Source: an uncultured Alteromonadaceae bacterium
GTDB taxonomy: Bacteria; Pseudomonadota; Gammaproteobacteria; Enterobacterales; Alteromonadaceae
DNA: 64,000 nt
Assembly: GCA_947501935.1 (NCBI GenBank)
Contig: CANMXU010000009.1
Coordinates: 62,001 to 126,000 of the forward strand
Reading direction: 5' to 3'
In this document: piece by piece, positions 9,693 to 19,035 of the stretch
Numbering within the stretch: position 1 is the stretch's first letter
How the letters are laid out: every line of letters begins with the position of its first letter
Notes under the pieces: model-generated
Told to the model about the DNA's origin: nothing
Database searches by the model: none
The model's input: only the letters and a program-made list of their open reading frames with translations
Program-made: the position numbers and the translations under genes

Positions 9693-10343
9693 ATGAACGC
9701 GTCTTTTAACAGTATCGATTTATGTACTGTCACCTTATTAGGTAATTTAGTAGCTAAACCTGAAATTAGGTATCAAGCCAACCCAGTAGTTGCGGTGGCT
9801 GAATTAACCTTAGCGACCCATAGCCGTTGGTATGATAAAAGCACGAAGCAGTTTAAAGAATGGACCAGTTTTCATACCATAAAAGTGATTGGTGAAGCAG
9901 TCGAACAAGCATTAATACATGCCGATAAAGGCGATGTGTTGTTTATTCAAGGGTATTTACTCAATAGCTCGAAGTCTGACCGTGAAATTATCCACGCCAC
10001 CTTTGCCCAAAGTTATGCAAAGGGCTACGCACAATCATTAAATCAAGTGCAATGTTGTGGTCATATTACCTCTGAGATCAAGCTAGTTACTACCGAAAAA
10101 AATATAGAATTAGCAGAATTTTTTGTTGAAATAAATCACCAAGTTTATTCACCAATAACACAAAAATTACGCAGTTTTTTAATTAAACGACCGGTGCATC
10201 TTTGGGGAAAACAAGCCAGTTACCTGAAAGAGCATGCCAGCATTAACGACAGCGTAGTGATTGACGGAAAATTGAATTACTTGAAAGATGCCAACAAATC
10301 GCAGTTTATTGAAGCTAAGCAAGTCGACTTATTAAAAAAATAA
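9693..10343 (+). CDS. Tandem OB-fold protein related to single-stranded DNA-binding protein
   Basis: 216 residues. Residues ~8-105 look like an SSB OB fold: TVTLLGNLVAKPEIRY, AELTLATHSRWYDKSTKQFKE, WTSFHTIKVIGEAVEQA, GDVLFIQGYL. Residues ~112-214 repeat the same plan in diverged form (QVQCCGHITSEIKLV, FFVEINHQV, RPVHLWGKQASYLKEH, DSVVIDGKLNYL). There is no acidic DDDIPF-type tail, so it is not the housekeeping Ssb that recruits partners, and it is not next to uvrA. It may bind single-stranded DNA as a monomer with two folds, or be a PriB-like protein; this is inference. It is a stand-alone gene with the propeller/SHOCT gene 111 bases downstream. Confidence 0.65.
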   Translation: MNASFNSIDLCTVTLLGNLVAKPEIRYQANPVVAVAELTLATHSRWYDKSTKQFKEWTSFHTIKVIGEAVEQALIHADKGDVLFIQGYLLNSSKSDREIIHATFAQSYAKGYAQSLNQVQCCGHITSEIKLVTTEKNIELAEFFVEINHQVYSPITQKLRSFLIKRPVHLWGKQASYLKEHASINDSVVIDGKLNYLKDANKSQFIEAKQVDLLKK

Positions 10344-10454
10344 ATGATGCTCAATGAAGAAATTTTCAAAAGTGCCCTAGAATATGATAAATATGCTTTT
10401 GTATTTTATGCTTTTGAGTCAACATAGAAAAAGATTAAGGATTAACCTCTGACT

Positions 10455-12533
10455 ATGAATAATACCAAAAGCTTGTTTATTGCTCAGTTATTTAGGCGTG
10501 GCATTTATAGTTTTTTCATAGTATTGGCGATATTGGCTAAAGTTTCTGCTCAGCCCTATCAAGCTATAAAAGTCAAAGATTTAACAGAAAATTCAGACAA
10601 TGCAAATTGGTTAACCCCCTCACTAATTCCTAATAATCAAAAAAAATACTTATTAGCTAATGAACAAGGGCAGATTAATTTTTTTAGCCCTTCTCTTCAA
10701 GAAAATCAAAATCTTATCGAGTTAAGCAATTACTTTGACAGTGACGACTTTATTAAGTTAACAGCCATTGCTGCACACCCAAGTTTTTCACTGCGTGAAC
10801 AAAGTGGCACAGGGAAAATATTTACTGCTCACCTAGAAAGATACAACCAGACAAAAAAAGTAAAACGTTTACAAGTTCGTGATGACTCAGTTGATAATCA
10901 ATATGATCTCGTATTGACACAATGGCAATTAAACCCCGTTACCCGCAAAAGCATTGACCCTAGCAGTAAACGAGAAATATTACGGGTAAGCGCCCCCTCA
11001 AAAGCACATAAAATCAAACAGTTAACTTTTAACCCGTATGCCCAAACTTGGGATGATAACTATGGCTTGCTGCATATTGTGGTCGCCAATGACGGTGGTA
11101 ATGCTAAACAGCCCTTATTATCAGGTATGGTATTACGAATAAACCCTGAAAAGTTTGGCTTAAAACAATACACCATTCCACCAGACAATCCTTTTATTAA
11201 AAACAAAGATATTAGCGATGAAATTGCTTTACTTGGTATGGGGGAAATTCATAAGTTAATTTGGCAAAAAAGAAATACTAGCCAATTAATCGTTAACCAC
11301 CAAGTTGATAAACGCTTAGCTATTTCCATCGCTCAACTCGGCGATGACTGGCGCAATAAAAAAAATAAATATCTGGTTTGGCAAGCTCCTATTAATCAAA
11401 AGCTGAGTTTAGCAAGTCTATATTCAGGTAAAAGCTTAAAAGAATTACGCAACCAATTGCTGTTTTTCAGCCGTGAAGCTGAGCAACCTTGGCAGCTAAA
11501 TGCCATTGCACTTGATAAACTAACAAAAGAAAACCTTAGCCCAGAAATATTGTGGACAGTCACTAACAAAAACATTACCCCGTCGGCAGATATTGAACTC
11601 TACCAAGACCCACAAGGAGAGTTAGCGATTTATAACCGAAGTCAGCAGGTTATATTTGAAATTATATCCGCACAGCTTGAGCAAAAATCTACCAAGCTAA
11701 GCACTGCTGAAGTTTCTTTTGATGACGTTGAAGACAACAATAGCCTACTCTATATACTACTTGCTCTTATTGCGATATTGGCTATTGGCTATAAACTTAA
11801 ATTTAGTCCTGCTGATAAACATAAAGCACCGCATTTATATAAAACCTTTGCTCGTTTTGAATTGAGTGAGTCTAATCAAACCATCACTTTTTATGATCGA
11901 CACCGTAAGTCTGTTAGCTGCCAAGTTTCCCTCAAGAATATTGTCAGTAGTGAAGTAAAGTTAAATAATATGACTATCAATACCATCAGTGGTGAAAACG
12001 GACACGGCTTTGATCAAAGCATTGAAAGCGACTTACTGCATACATTCAACTTAGAACAGCGAATTAAAATGGTCGACGACAAAATTCGCCATATAGATAT
12101 TGTGCTAACAGATAATAACAATAAAAGTTATTCGGTATGTTTATACTATCGTCAAGGTAATCAGCGGCTGACTAAAATAAAATACGAACGAGTACTTGAA
12201 CAATGTATGGACTGGTGTTGGTTTATTGCTGAGCAGCTTAATGAAGCGCAAACAGGACATCGTAATTCTCAGCAAGAACAGCAGTCAGTGAACAGTACTA
12301 TTACCCCTGCTATAGCAAATGTACCGATACAAAACCAGCCCATTGAGCCGCACGAAACTTCAGCAAGCGACAAGGCTATTACTCCAAATCCTACAACAAT
12401 ATATTGTGAAACAGATACTGAAATTATTGATGCCTTAGATAAGTTAGCTAATTTAAAACAACAAGGTTTTCTAAACGAGAGTGAATTTGAATTGGCTAAG
12501 ATAAAATTATTACAAGATTTGATTGATAAGTAA
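10455..12533 (+). CDS. Membrane-anchored propeller protein with C-terminal SHOCT domain
   Basis: 692 residues. An N-terminal signal/anchor (to about residue 32) is followed by a periplasmic domain (~40-420) with features of the soluble glucose/sorbosone dehydrogenase propeller: LTAIAAHPSF, GKIFTAHLERY, LLHIVVANDGGNAKQPLLSG, MVLRINPEKFGLKQYTIP, PPDNPFI. A transmembrane helix at ~431-447 follows, then a cytoplasmic domain (~460-600), a Gln/Pro/Thr-rich linker, and a short SHOCT-type helix pair (658-690: LDKLANLKQQGFLNESEFELAK). The PQQ-binding residues cannot be confirmed by eye, so enzymatic activity is uncertain. The stop overlaps the next start (TAATG), indicating coupling to the VTT protein. 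Confidence 0.6.
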   Translation: MNNTKSLFIAQLFRRGIYSFFIVLAILAKVSAQPYQAIKVKDLTENSDNANWLTPSLIPNNQKKYLLANEQGQINFFSPSLQENQNLIELSNYFDSDDFIKLTAIAAHPSFSLREQSGTGKIFTAHLERYNQTKKVKRLQVRDDSVDNQYDLVLTQWQLNPVTRKSIDPSSKREILRVSAPSKAHKIKQLTFNPYAQTWDDNYGLLHIVVANDGGNAKQPLLSGMVLRINPEKFGLKQYTIPPDNPFIKNKDISDEIALLGMGEIHKLIWQKRNTSQLIVNHQVDKRLAISIAQLGDDWRNKKNKYLVWQAPINQKLSLASLYSGKSLKELRNQLLFFSREAEQPWQLNAIALDKLTKENLSPEILWTVTNKNITPSADIELYQDPQGELAIYNRSQQVIFEIISAQLEQKSTKLSTAEVSFDDVEDNNSLLYILLALIAILAIGYKLKFSPADKHKAPHLYKTFARFELSESNQTITFYDRHRKSVSCQVSLKNIVSSEVKLNNMTINTISGENGHGFDQSIESDLLHTFNLEQRIKMVDDKIRHIDIVLTDNNNKSYSVCLYYRQGNQRLTKIKYERVLEQCMDWCWFIAEQLNEAQTGHRNSQQEQQSVNSTITPAIANVPIQNQPIEPHETSASDKAITPNPTTIYCETDTEIIDALDKLANLKQQGFLNESEFELAKIKLLQDLIDK

Positions 12534-13210
12534 TGCCGACACTTTCAAGTAATAGTAAATTAGCTATTTATAGTTCGGCTTTTGGCCTTCTGGTAGTTTT
12601 AAGTTTAGCTCTCAGTTATTTTTCTTTAAATAACTCCAGCTTATTAAATGATACCTTAGCTTTGTTGCCACAAGGCAACTTAGGCATTTTAACGCTATTT
12701 ATTTGTTTAAGCTTAGGTACAAGTATTGGTTTGCCACGGCAAGTGGCAGCCTTTTCAGCTGGCTTTATGCTTGATATAGCAACTGGCACGCTGTTGGCCA
12801 CTGTAGCTGCTATTACTGGCTGTATCATCAGCCTAATGGTTGCTCGCTGGTTACTCGCGGCACAAGTGCAGAAGAAATATCCTCAGCCATTAGCTAAAGT
12901 CGCAGACTTTTTTAGTCACGATACTTTTACTAAAATTTTGATCATTAGAATTTTACCCGCCGGTAGTAATTTGCTGACCAATATACTGGCAGGCGTGGCT
13001 AAAGTGCCGCTATTACCTTACCTATTAGGCTCGGCACTTGGCTTTATTCCACAAATGATTATATTTTCAATGATGGGTAACGGCATAAAACTCGCTGATC
13101 AACAGCAATTGTTGATCAGCGTTGCTTTGTTCTTAATTGCCGCTGCGCTCAGTGGTTATTTATATAAAAAATCACCTAAAGCTCATCAGCTTACTTTACG
13201 AAATAAGTAA
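12533..13210 (+). CDS. TVP38/TMEM64 (VTT/DedA-like) membrane protein
   Basis: 225 residues with about five or six hydrophobic segments. The VTT domain shows FICLSLGTSIGLPRQVAAFSAG, the Arg-containing reentrant motif LIIRILPAGSN, and a Gly-rich GSALGFIPQMIIFSMMG. DedA/VTT proteins are lipid flippases/scramblases of the inner membrane (undecaprenyl phosphate and phosphatidylethanolamine in recent work), though the TVP38 branch is less well defined. The start codon overlaps the preceding stop by one base, so it is made together with the propeller/SHOCT protein. It ends 12 bases before the convergent FAD oxidase gene. Confidence 0.82.
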   Translation: MPTLSSNSKLAIYSSAFGLLVVLSLALSYFSLNNSSLLNDTLALLPQGNLGILTLFICLSLGTSIGLPRQVAAFSAGFMLDIATGTLLATVAAITGCIISLMVARWLLAAQVQKKYPQPLAKVADFFSHDTFTKILIIRILPAGSNLLTNILAGVAKVPLLPYLLGSALGFIPQMIIFSMMGNGIKLADQQQLLISVALFLIAAALSGYLYKKSPKAHQLTLRNK

Positions 13211-13221
13211 GCCAATAAGAA

Positions 13222-14601
13222 TTAAATAACCTTACCTGGATTTAATAACCCTTTAGGGTCAAGTGCTTGCTTTAAGGTTTTCATTAAGGAGATTTCAGCA
13301 CTGGTACGCGAGCAACCTAAATAATCTTTCTTCTCTAAGCCAATACCATGCTCTGCAGAAATAGAGCCATTACACTTAGCTAAACGCTGATAAACCAGTT
13401 GTTCTACGGCAGTTCTGGTTTCTGGTGAGCCATCACCAACCGCAACGCCTAAATGAATATTACCGTCGCCTAAATGCCCAAAAGTAACCACTCTACCTGC
13501 AGGCCAAGCTTCTTTTATCATAGCTTCAACATCGGTGATATATTGCTCCATATCAACGAGCGGAATGCTGATATCAAAAGCAAAGACAGGGAATAGTGAA
13601 CCGATTAAGGTTTCAATATCATCACGCATTGCCCAAAGTTTTTCGGCTTGAGTTTCAGACTGGGTAATAACGGCATCGCTGATACCGCCATCTTCAATAA
13701 TTTGACCTAAGACTTGCTCAAAAAAATCTTTATCGGCTTGTGGATCTGCGCCCTGCGCTTCAACCAAGGCGTAGTATTGGTAATTACCTGGCAGAATATC
13801 TTGATGCTTTTTGCTTTCGTGCACCATTAATTGATAAAAGTTATCCCACATCACTTCAAAGCAGGTTAATTGTCCCGCTAAGTCACTGTTTAATCGTCGT
13901 AATAACTGAGTTAATTGTTCAAAACTGTCAACAGCAAGTAACGCAGTTTGTTTACTTTTAGGTAATGGATTTAATTTTAGTACTGCTTTAGTGACCACAC
14001 CTAAAGTGCCTTCTGAGCCAATAAATAGTTGCTTTAAATCATAACCAGCATTATTTTTTAGCATGGTATTGAGGGAGCTAATCACCGTACCGTCAGCTAA
14101 AACCGCTTCCAGTCCTAAAACTTGTTGGCGCATCATGCCATAACGAATCACCTGATTTCCGCCAGCATTGGTGGCAATATTGCCACCAATAGTAGCCGAG
14201 CCTCGGGCGCCTAAATCAAGCGCAAATAACCAGTTTTTATCAATAGCAGTTTCTTGTACTTTTTGTAAAACACAACCAGCTTCCACCGTCATCGTGCCAG
14301 CAACATCGTCAAAATGTTCTACTTTATTCATTCGTTCAAGTGACAAAGCAATATCATCAGCCGTAGGCAAGGTGCCGTGTACTAAGCCGGTAATTCCGCC
14401 CCAAGTAACCACGGTTTGCCCTACTTGATGACAAGCTTTCATTACTTGTGAAAGTTCATCAGTATTCGCTGGGCGCACTACCGCTTTAGCGGGGTTTTCA
14501 ACTTGCGCCCAAAAGTCAGGCTGACGTGCTTTCGCGTCTGCGCCTAAAAGTATGCCCTGCTGACCAACAATTTCAGTTAACGTATCAATTAAATTAATCA
14601 T
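13222..14601 (-). CDS. FAD-linked oxidase, GlcD/D-lactate dehydrogenase type
   Basis: 459 residues. The N-terminal FAD-binding PCMH domain (VVRPANTDELSQVMKAC, VTWGGITGLVHG, LGARGSATIGGNIATNAGG, RYGMMRQQVLGLEAVLADG, LKQLFIGSEGTLGVVTKA) is followed by an FAD-oxidase C-terminal domain with TFGHLGDGNIHLGV and ISAEHGIGLEKKDYL. The family oxidises D-2-hydroxy acids (D-lactate, glycolate, D-2-hydroxyglutarate); the exact substrate cannot be read from sequence. Only 16 bases separate it from the upstream ferredoxin oxidoreductase gene on the same strand, so they are an operon and the oxidase may act on a 2-hydroxy acid linked to amino-acid breakdown. Confidence 0.87.
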   Translation of the reverse strand: MINLIDTLTEIVGQQGILLGADAKARQPDFWAQVENPAKAVVRPANTDELSQVMKACHQVGQTVVTWGGITGLVHGTLPTADDIALSLERMNKVEHFDDVAGTMTVEAGCVLQKVQETAIDKNWLFALDLGARGSATIGGNIATNAGGNQVIRYGMMRQQVLGLEAVLADGTVISSLNTMLKNNAGYDLKQLFIGSEGTLGVVTKAVLKLNPLPKSKQTALLAVDSFEQLTQLLRRLNSDLAGQLTCFEVMWDNFYQLMVHESKKHQDILPGNYQYYALVEAQGADPQADKDFFEQVLGQIIEDGGISDAVITQSETQAEKLWAMRDDIETLIGSLFPVFAFDISIPLVDMEQYITDVEAMIKEAWPAGRVVTFGHLGDGNIHLGVAVGDGSPETRTAVEQLVYQRLAKCNGSISAEHGIGLEKKDYLGCSRTSAEISLMKTLKQALDPKGLLNPGKVI

Positions 14602-14617
14602 TACTTAACTCCTATTG

Positions 14618-17600
14618 TTATGCAGACACTTTTTTAGGATCTATAATTTCAACCACTTGTGCTGGCGTACCACCGGCTCTAAAGCTGGCTAGTAATTGCG
14701 CTTTTTCATTGGCTATTTGCTCAATATGGCGTTCTTTAATATGGCCATAGCCGCGAATTTTCTCTGGCAATTTAGCCAGTTTCACCGCCTCGTTGTAATT
14801 GTCAGCACTTAAGTCTGAAACAAATTCAGTCAGTAATTGTTGATATTCAGTAATTAATGCACGCTCTAGTTTACGCTCGGCGTTGTAACCAAAAATATCA
14901 AAGGCAGTGCCACGTAAACCTTTAAATTTAGCTAACACTTTAAAGGCTGATAACATCCAACTACCATATTGTTTTTTCATCGGTAAGCCAGTATCAGGGT
15001 TGGTTTTTGAAAGTAGCGGCGGCGCTAAATTGAATTTAAGACGGTATTTACCTTCGAATTGTCCGGCTACTTTTTCAAGAAATTCTGCTGAGCTGTATAA
15101 ACGCGCAACTTCATATTCATCTTTATAAGCCATTAATTTAGCTAAGTTAGTCGCAACTGCTTTTGATAACTCTGTTTTGCCCAACTTAGTATCAATAGCC
15201 TCAACTTTGGCAACCGCATCTTGATAACTTTGTGCATAAGCACTGTTTTGGTATTTAGTTAAAAAGGCACTGCGATGAGCAACAATGTCTTTAAATGAGG
15301 TTGGAATAACTTCTTGCTGCGCACTATTAGCTTGGTCAATAATTTGTTGAAGTGTTTGAGGTTGATGCGCCCAAACACGACCTAAATTTAAGGCATTAAT
15401 ATTAAAATCTACGGCAACTTTATTCAATTTAATGGCGGCAACAATGGCGTCGTAACCAATAGGTAATAAGCCTTTTTGTGCGGCATAGCCAACCACAAAC
15501 ATATTGGCAGCTATAGTATTGCCACATAAGGCGACAGCTAAACCAGTTGCGTCTAGCATATGCGTATTTTCATTACCCAGTTTGCCAGCAATTTGTTTGG
15601 CTAATAAGCTGCCATCAACATTTAAGTCAGGCATAAATTGGAAAGCGGCTGTTGGCGCTACACGGCTATTACCAATAAATTGGGTTTTTGTTGCGTTAAA
15701 GGTTTGTTGTGACTCTGGTGCTAATGCCGCGAGTAAGTCAAAACCAACCACAAGATCAGCATCGGCAACGCCAACTCTTGGCGCTGAAATTTCATTAGGG
15801 TTATTAGCTAAACGTAAGTGACTAAATACCGCACCATTTTTTTGCGATAAACCGGTCATGTCATAAATTGAACACGCTTTCCCTTCAATATGAGCAGCCA
15901 TACCTAAAATAGCCGTTACTGTGATAACACCCGTTCCCCCAATGCCTGCCACCATTACACAATAATTGCTATCGGTTAGGGCTTTCACCTGTGGCGCAGG
16001 TAAACTGGCAAATAAACTTTCATCAATCGCCGCAGCTTTTGGTTTACGTACTTCACCACCTTCTACCGTGACAAATGACGGACAAAAACCTTTCACACAG
16101 CTGTTATCTTTATTACATGATGATTGGTCAATTTGACGTTTACGCCCCATCGCCGTGTCTTTTGGTAATAAACTCACACAATTAGATTGGGTTGAACAAT
16201 CACCACAACCTTCACAAACGGCATCGTTAATAAACTGACGTGTTGCTGGGTCTGGAAATTGACCACGTTTACGACGACGACGTTTCTCTGCGGCACAGGT
16301 TTGCTCGTAAATAAGTACCGTACAACCGCTAGTGTCTCTGAGTAGTTTTTGCACATGGTCAAGACGATCACGGTGGAATATTTCTACTCCTTCAGCCAAA
16401 CCGCTTTTACCGTCGTAAGCATCTGGTGAGTCGGTAACAACAATACAGCGTTTAACCCCTTCACTAGTGACTTGTTGGCTGATCTGCCCCACTGAAATTG
16501 GACCATCAACCGGTTGACCACCCGTCATAGCAACAGCATCGTTATATAAAATTTTATAAGTAATATTAGCTTTAGAAGCAACCGCTGCTCTAACAGCTAA
16601 TAAACCTGAGTGATAATAAGTACCATCACCTAAGTTTTGGAAAACATGTTGGGTATCTGAAAATGACGACATCCCGGTCCAGTTTAAACCTTCACCGCCC
16701 ATTTGCGTTGGCGGTAAAGTATTAGGACGCGCAACCGTTGCCATACCATGACAACCAATACCGGCCATAGCTATGCTACCTGTAGGCTGTTTAGTTGAGG
16801 TATTATGTGGGCAACCTGAACAGAAAAATGGCGTTCTTGGCACTGCCAGTGGTGTCACATCACCCGCTTGGGTATTTAGCTGTTCAAGCTCTGTGGCGGC
16901 AGTATTAAGTTCATCAGTTGCCAAGCCTAAGTGATTTAAGCGGGCAACAATAGCTAAAGCAATTTGCTTCGGAGAAAGTTGTAAATCAGAGGCTAATAAG
17001 GTTTGCCCTTGATGATCTTCTTTACCAACAATAACAGGGCGGGTGGTTTCGTTATAAAGAATTTTTGCTGCTTGATCTTCAATAAAAGCTTTTTTCTCTT
17101 CAATGAAGAATAACTCAGTATGGCCTTGAGCAAAGTCTTTAATGCCTGATGGCTCAAGTGGCCAAATACAGCCCACCTTGTAAATAGATAAACCTAACGC
17201 TTGTGCGCTCGTTTCGGTTAAACCTAAAAACTCAAGTGCTTGAATAGTATCTTGGTAAGCCTTACCAGCGGTAACTAAGCCTAGTTTTCTAGTGTCATTA
17301 TCAAGAGTAATACGGTCAATGTTATTGGCTTTAACAAACTGGTGAACCAACGGCAGCTTATATCTGTGTACCAACATTTCATCTAAAATCGGATTATATT
17401 CACGCGGACGATGATTTACACCTTGCTCTGGCAAGCTCAGCGGTTCAGGTATTACGACCTTGAAGTTATCTAAGTCAATATCAATTGTTGCCGTTTGTTC
17501 TAGGGTTTCATTAACGGTTTTATAACCAACCCATAAACCACTGTAACGTGATAATTGCCAGCCTAACAAGCCGTATTCTAAGTACTCTTGCACATTAGAA

Positions 17601-18118
17601 GGATACAACGAAGGAATTTGATTAGCCGCTAAAGCAGGCTCTGAATGATGAGCAATAGTTGATGATTTACCTGGATGATCATCACCATAAATAACTAATA
17701 CACCACCATTTTTATGACTGCCTGAAAAGTTACCATGTTTTAATGCATCACCTGCACGGTCAACTCCTGGGCCTTTGCCGTACCAAATAGAGAAAACGCC
17801 ATCAACATTAGCGTCTGGCACAGCATCAAGTTGTTGCGTGCCCCATACCGCAGTACTAGCAAGCTCTTCATTTACACCCGGCTGAAAAACGATATTACTT
17901 TCTTGTAGCATGTTACGGCTTTGCCATAGCGCAGCATCATAGCTACCAATAGGCGAACCGCGATAGCCAGAAATAAAACCACCGGTGTTTAAACCCGCTT
18001 TTTTATCTAACGCCTGCTGGATCACAGGTAAACGTACTAATACTTGTACACCATTTATAAAAATTCGACCTTGGCTGACAGTAAACTTGTCACTTAATTG
18101 TATATTCTGTTCACTCAT
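14618..18118 (-). CDS. Indolepyruvate ferredoxin oxidoreductase, fused alpha/beta subunits
   Basis: 1166 residues from ATG 18118 (ATG 18136 is an alternative). It decarboxylates aryl/branched 2-oxo acids to acyl-CoA using thiamine diphosphate and passes electrons to ferredoxin. Visible: N-terminal pyrimidine-type domain (GFISGYRGSPIGSYD), cluster-type cysteines (FFCSGCPHNTS), TPP-binding region (GIGCHGMA, NLGDGTYYHSG, YNDAVAMTGGQPVDG), a ferredoxin-like Cys segment (CEGCGDCSTQSNC, CNKDNSCVKGFCPSF), then a gamma-type domain (VAGIGGTGVITV, GLSQKNGAVFSHL). Archaeal enzymes use separate IorA and IorB; the long fused form is typical of aerobic proteobacteria. The FAD oxidase follows 16 bases later. 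Confidence 0.92.
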   Translation of the reverse strand: MSEQNIQLSDKFTVSQGRIFINGVQVLVRLPVIQQALDKKAGLNTGGFISGYRGSPIGSYDAALWQSRNMLQESNIVFQPGVNEELASTAVWGTQQLDAVPDANVDGVFSIWYGKGPGVDRAGDALKHGNFSGSHKNGGVLVIYGDDHPGKSSTIAHHSEPALAANQIPSLYPSNVQEYLEYGLLGWQLSRYSGLWVGYKTVNETLEQTATIDIDLDNFKVVIPEPLSLPEQGVNHRPREYNPILDEMLVHRYKLPLVHQFVKANNIDRITLDNDTRKLGLVTAGKAYQDTIQALEFLGLTETSAQALGLSIYKVGCIWPLEPSGIKDFAQGHTELFFIEEKKAFIEDQAAKILYNETTRPVIVGKEDHQGQTLLASDLQLSPKQIALAIVARLNHLGLATDELNTAATELEQLNTQAGDVTPLAVPRTPFFCSGCPHNTSTKQPTGSIAMAGIGCHGMATVARPNTLPPTQMGGEGLNWTGMSSFSDTQHVFQNLGDGTYYHSGLLAVRAAVASKANITYKILYNDAVAMTGGQPVDGPISVGQISQQVTSEGVKRCIVVTDSPDAYDGKSGLAEGVEIFHRDRLDHVQKLLRDTSGCTVLIYEQTCAAEKRRRRKRGQFPDPATRQFINDAVCEGCGDCSTQSNCVSLLPKDTAMGRKRQIDQSSCNKDNSCVKGFCPSFVTVEGGEVRKPKAAAIDESLFASLPAPQVKALTDSNYCVMVAGIGGTGVITVTAILGMAAHIEGKACSIYDMTGLSQKNGAVFSHLRLANNPNEISAPRVGVADADLVVGFDLLAALAPESQQTFNATKTQFIGNSRVAPTAAFQFMPDLNVDGSLLAKQIAGKLGNENTHMLDATGLAVALCGNTIAANMFVVGYAAQKGLLPIGYDAIVAAIKLNKVAVDFNINALNLGRVWAHQPQTLQQIIDQANSAQQEVIPTSFKDIVAHRSAFLTKYQNSAYAQSYQDAVAKVEAIDTKLGKTELSKAVATNLAKLMAYKDEYEVARLYSSAEFLEKVAGQFEGKYRLKFNLAPPLLSKTNPDTGLPMKKQYGSWMLSAFKVLAKFKGLRGTAFDIFGYNAERKLERALITEYQQLLTEFVSDLSADNYNEAVKLAKLPEKIRGYGHIKERHIEQIANEKAQLLASFRAGGTPAQVVEIIDPKKVSA

Positions 18119-18453
18119 GTGTTTTGCTCTAATCATTGTTATTTTCTTAGTATGGCTAGCTTTTACAATAATAACTGTCGCCTAGTTAACATTTATTTTA
18201 GATGCAGCGTTAACCCATCATCACAAAAGCCTACAAGCCCTCAACAGTTCACAACACTTGCTAACAACTGCAAACAGATATTAAACAAACAATGCGTTCG
18301 TGATAGGTCAAATAGTGTTCGTAATATATCAAGCTAAAAAGTTTTGACTGGGTAAACTGTTAGTGCTGTACATAAAAAAACAAATTCAAGCAGCTTGAAT
18401 ATAAATCATAAGGTGACGTTATTTGGCACATCACCAACAACAAGCGGAATTAA
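18119..18453. other. Divergent intergenic region
   Basis: 335 bases between the ferredoxin oxidoreductase and the Tat small-subunit gene; it must hold both promoters. Two short open frames here have no Shine-Dalgarno or protein-like composition. No convincing operator or RNA structure was seen. Confidence 0.5.
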
Positions 18454-19035
18454 ATGATGAACAACACTATGCAATTACCGGAGTCGTCTCGGCGAATTTT
18501 TTTACAACGCTCGATACAAGCATTAGCGGTGCTTAGTACTGCACCTATGATTATAGCATGTGATAGTTTAAATCAGCCGTTTGCCGTTGAGCCAGTAATA
18601 GTGGCAGCTGAGAGCCGGTCTAATGGGCCACTTAATGATATTGAATTAAACATATTAAGTGCTGTAACTGACGCGATTATTCCGCAAAATGGTGCCTTTA
18701 AAACAGGAGCTTCAGACGTAAACTTAGCACTTATTATTAACCAACACCTTGCTTATGCTGACCAAGACATAGTGACTGGCTTACAAGGCTCTTTAGCATT
18801 TATCGAGCATAAAACTACCGCTATATTTGGTAAACCTGACGAACAATTTAGCCAACTTTCAACCCTTGTTCGCACAAAGATATTAGTAAGTATGGCTACG
18901 CTTGACGGCATTCCCGTACAAATTTTTATTGCCCTAAAAACCCTATCATTGTTTTTCTTTTATACCACCAAGGCTTGCTGGAACGATATCGGCCACCAAG
19001 GACCACTCATTCAACAACAGGAGCAAAAGTTATGA
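18454..19035 (+). CDS. Gluconate 2-dehydrogenase subunit 3-like Tat-exported protein
   Basis: 193 residues. The N terminus is a twin-arginine signal (SSRRIFLQRS, hydrophobic ALAVLSTAPMII) ending near a cysteine (IIACDS), so it could be a Tat lipoprotein. The body carries the subunit-3 pattern: LNDIELNILSAVTDAIIPQ, then an Asp-rich helix region. Such small subunits help fold, export or anchor GMC-type FAD dehydrogenases. Its TGA overlaps the ATG of the GMC gene (ATGA), the usual coupled arrangement. The C-terminal third (FIALKTLSLFFFYTTKACW) resembles the family's conserved end. Confidence 0.75.
   Translation: MMNNTMQLPESSRRIFLQRSIQALAVLSTAPMIIACDSLNQPFAVEPVIVAAESRSNGPLNDIELNILSAVTDAIIPQNGAFKTGASDVNLALIINQHLAYADQDIVTGLQGSLAFIEHKTTAIFGKPDEQFSQLSTLVRTKILVSMATLDGIPVQIFIALKTLSLFFFYTTKACWNDIGHQGPLIQQQEQKL

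Noticed and set aside
9693..10343. Housekeeping ssb
   Set aside because: Two OB folds, no acidic tail and no uvrA neighbour.
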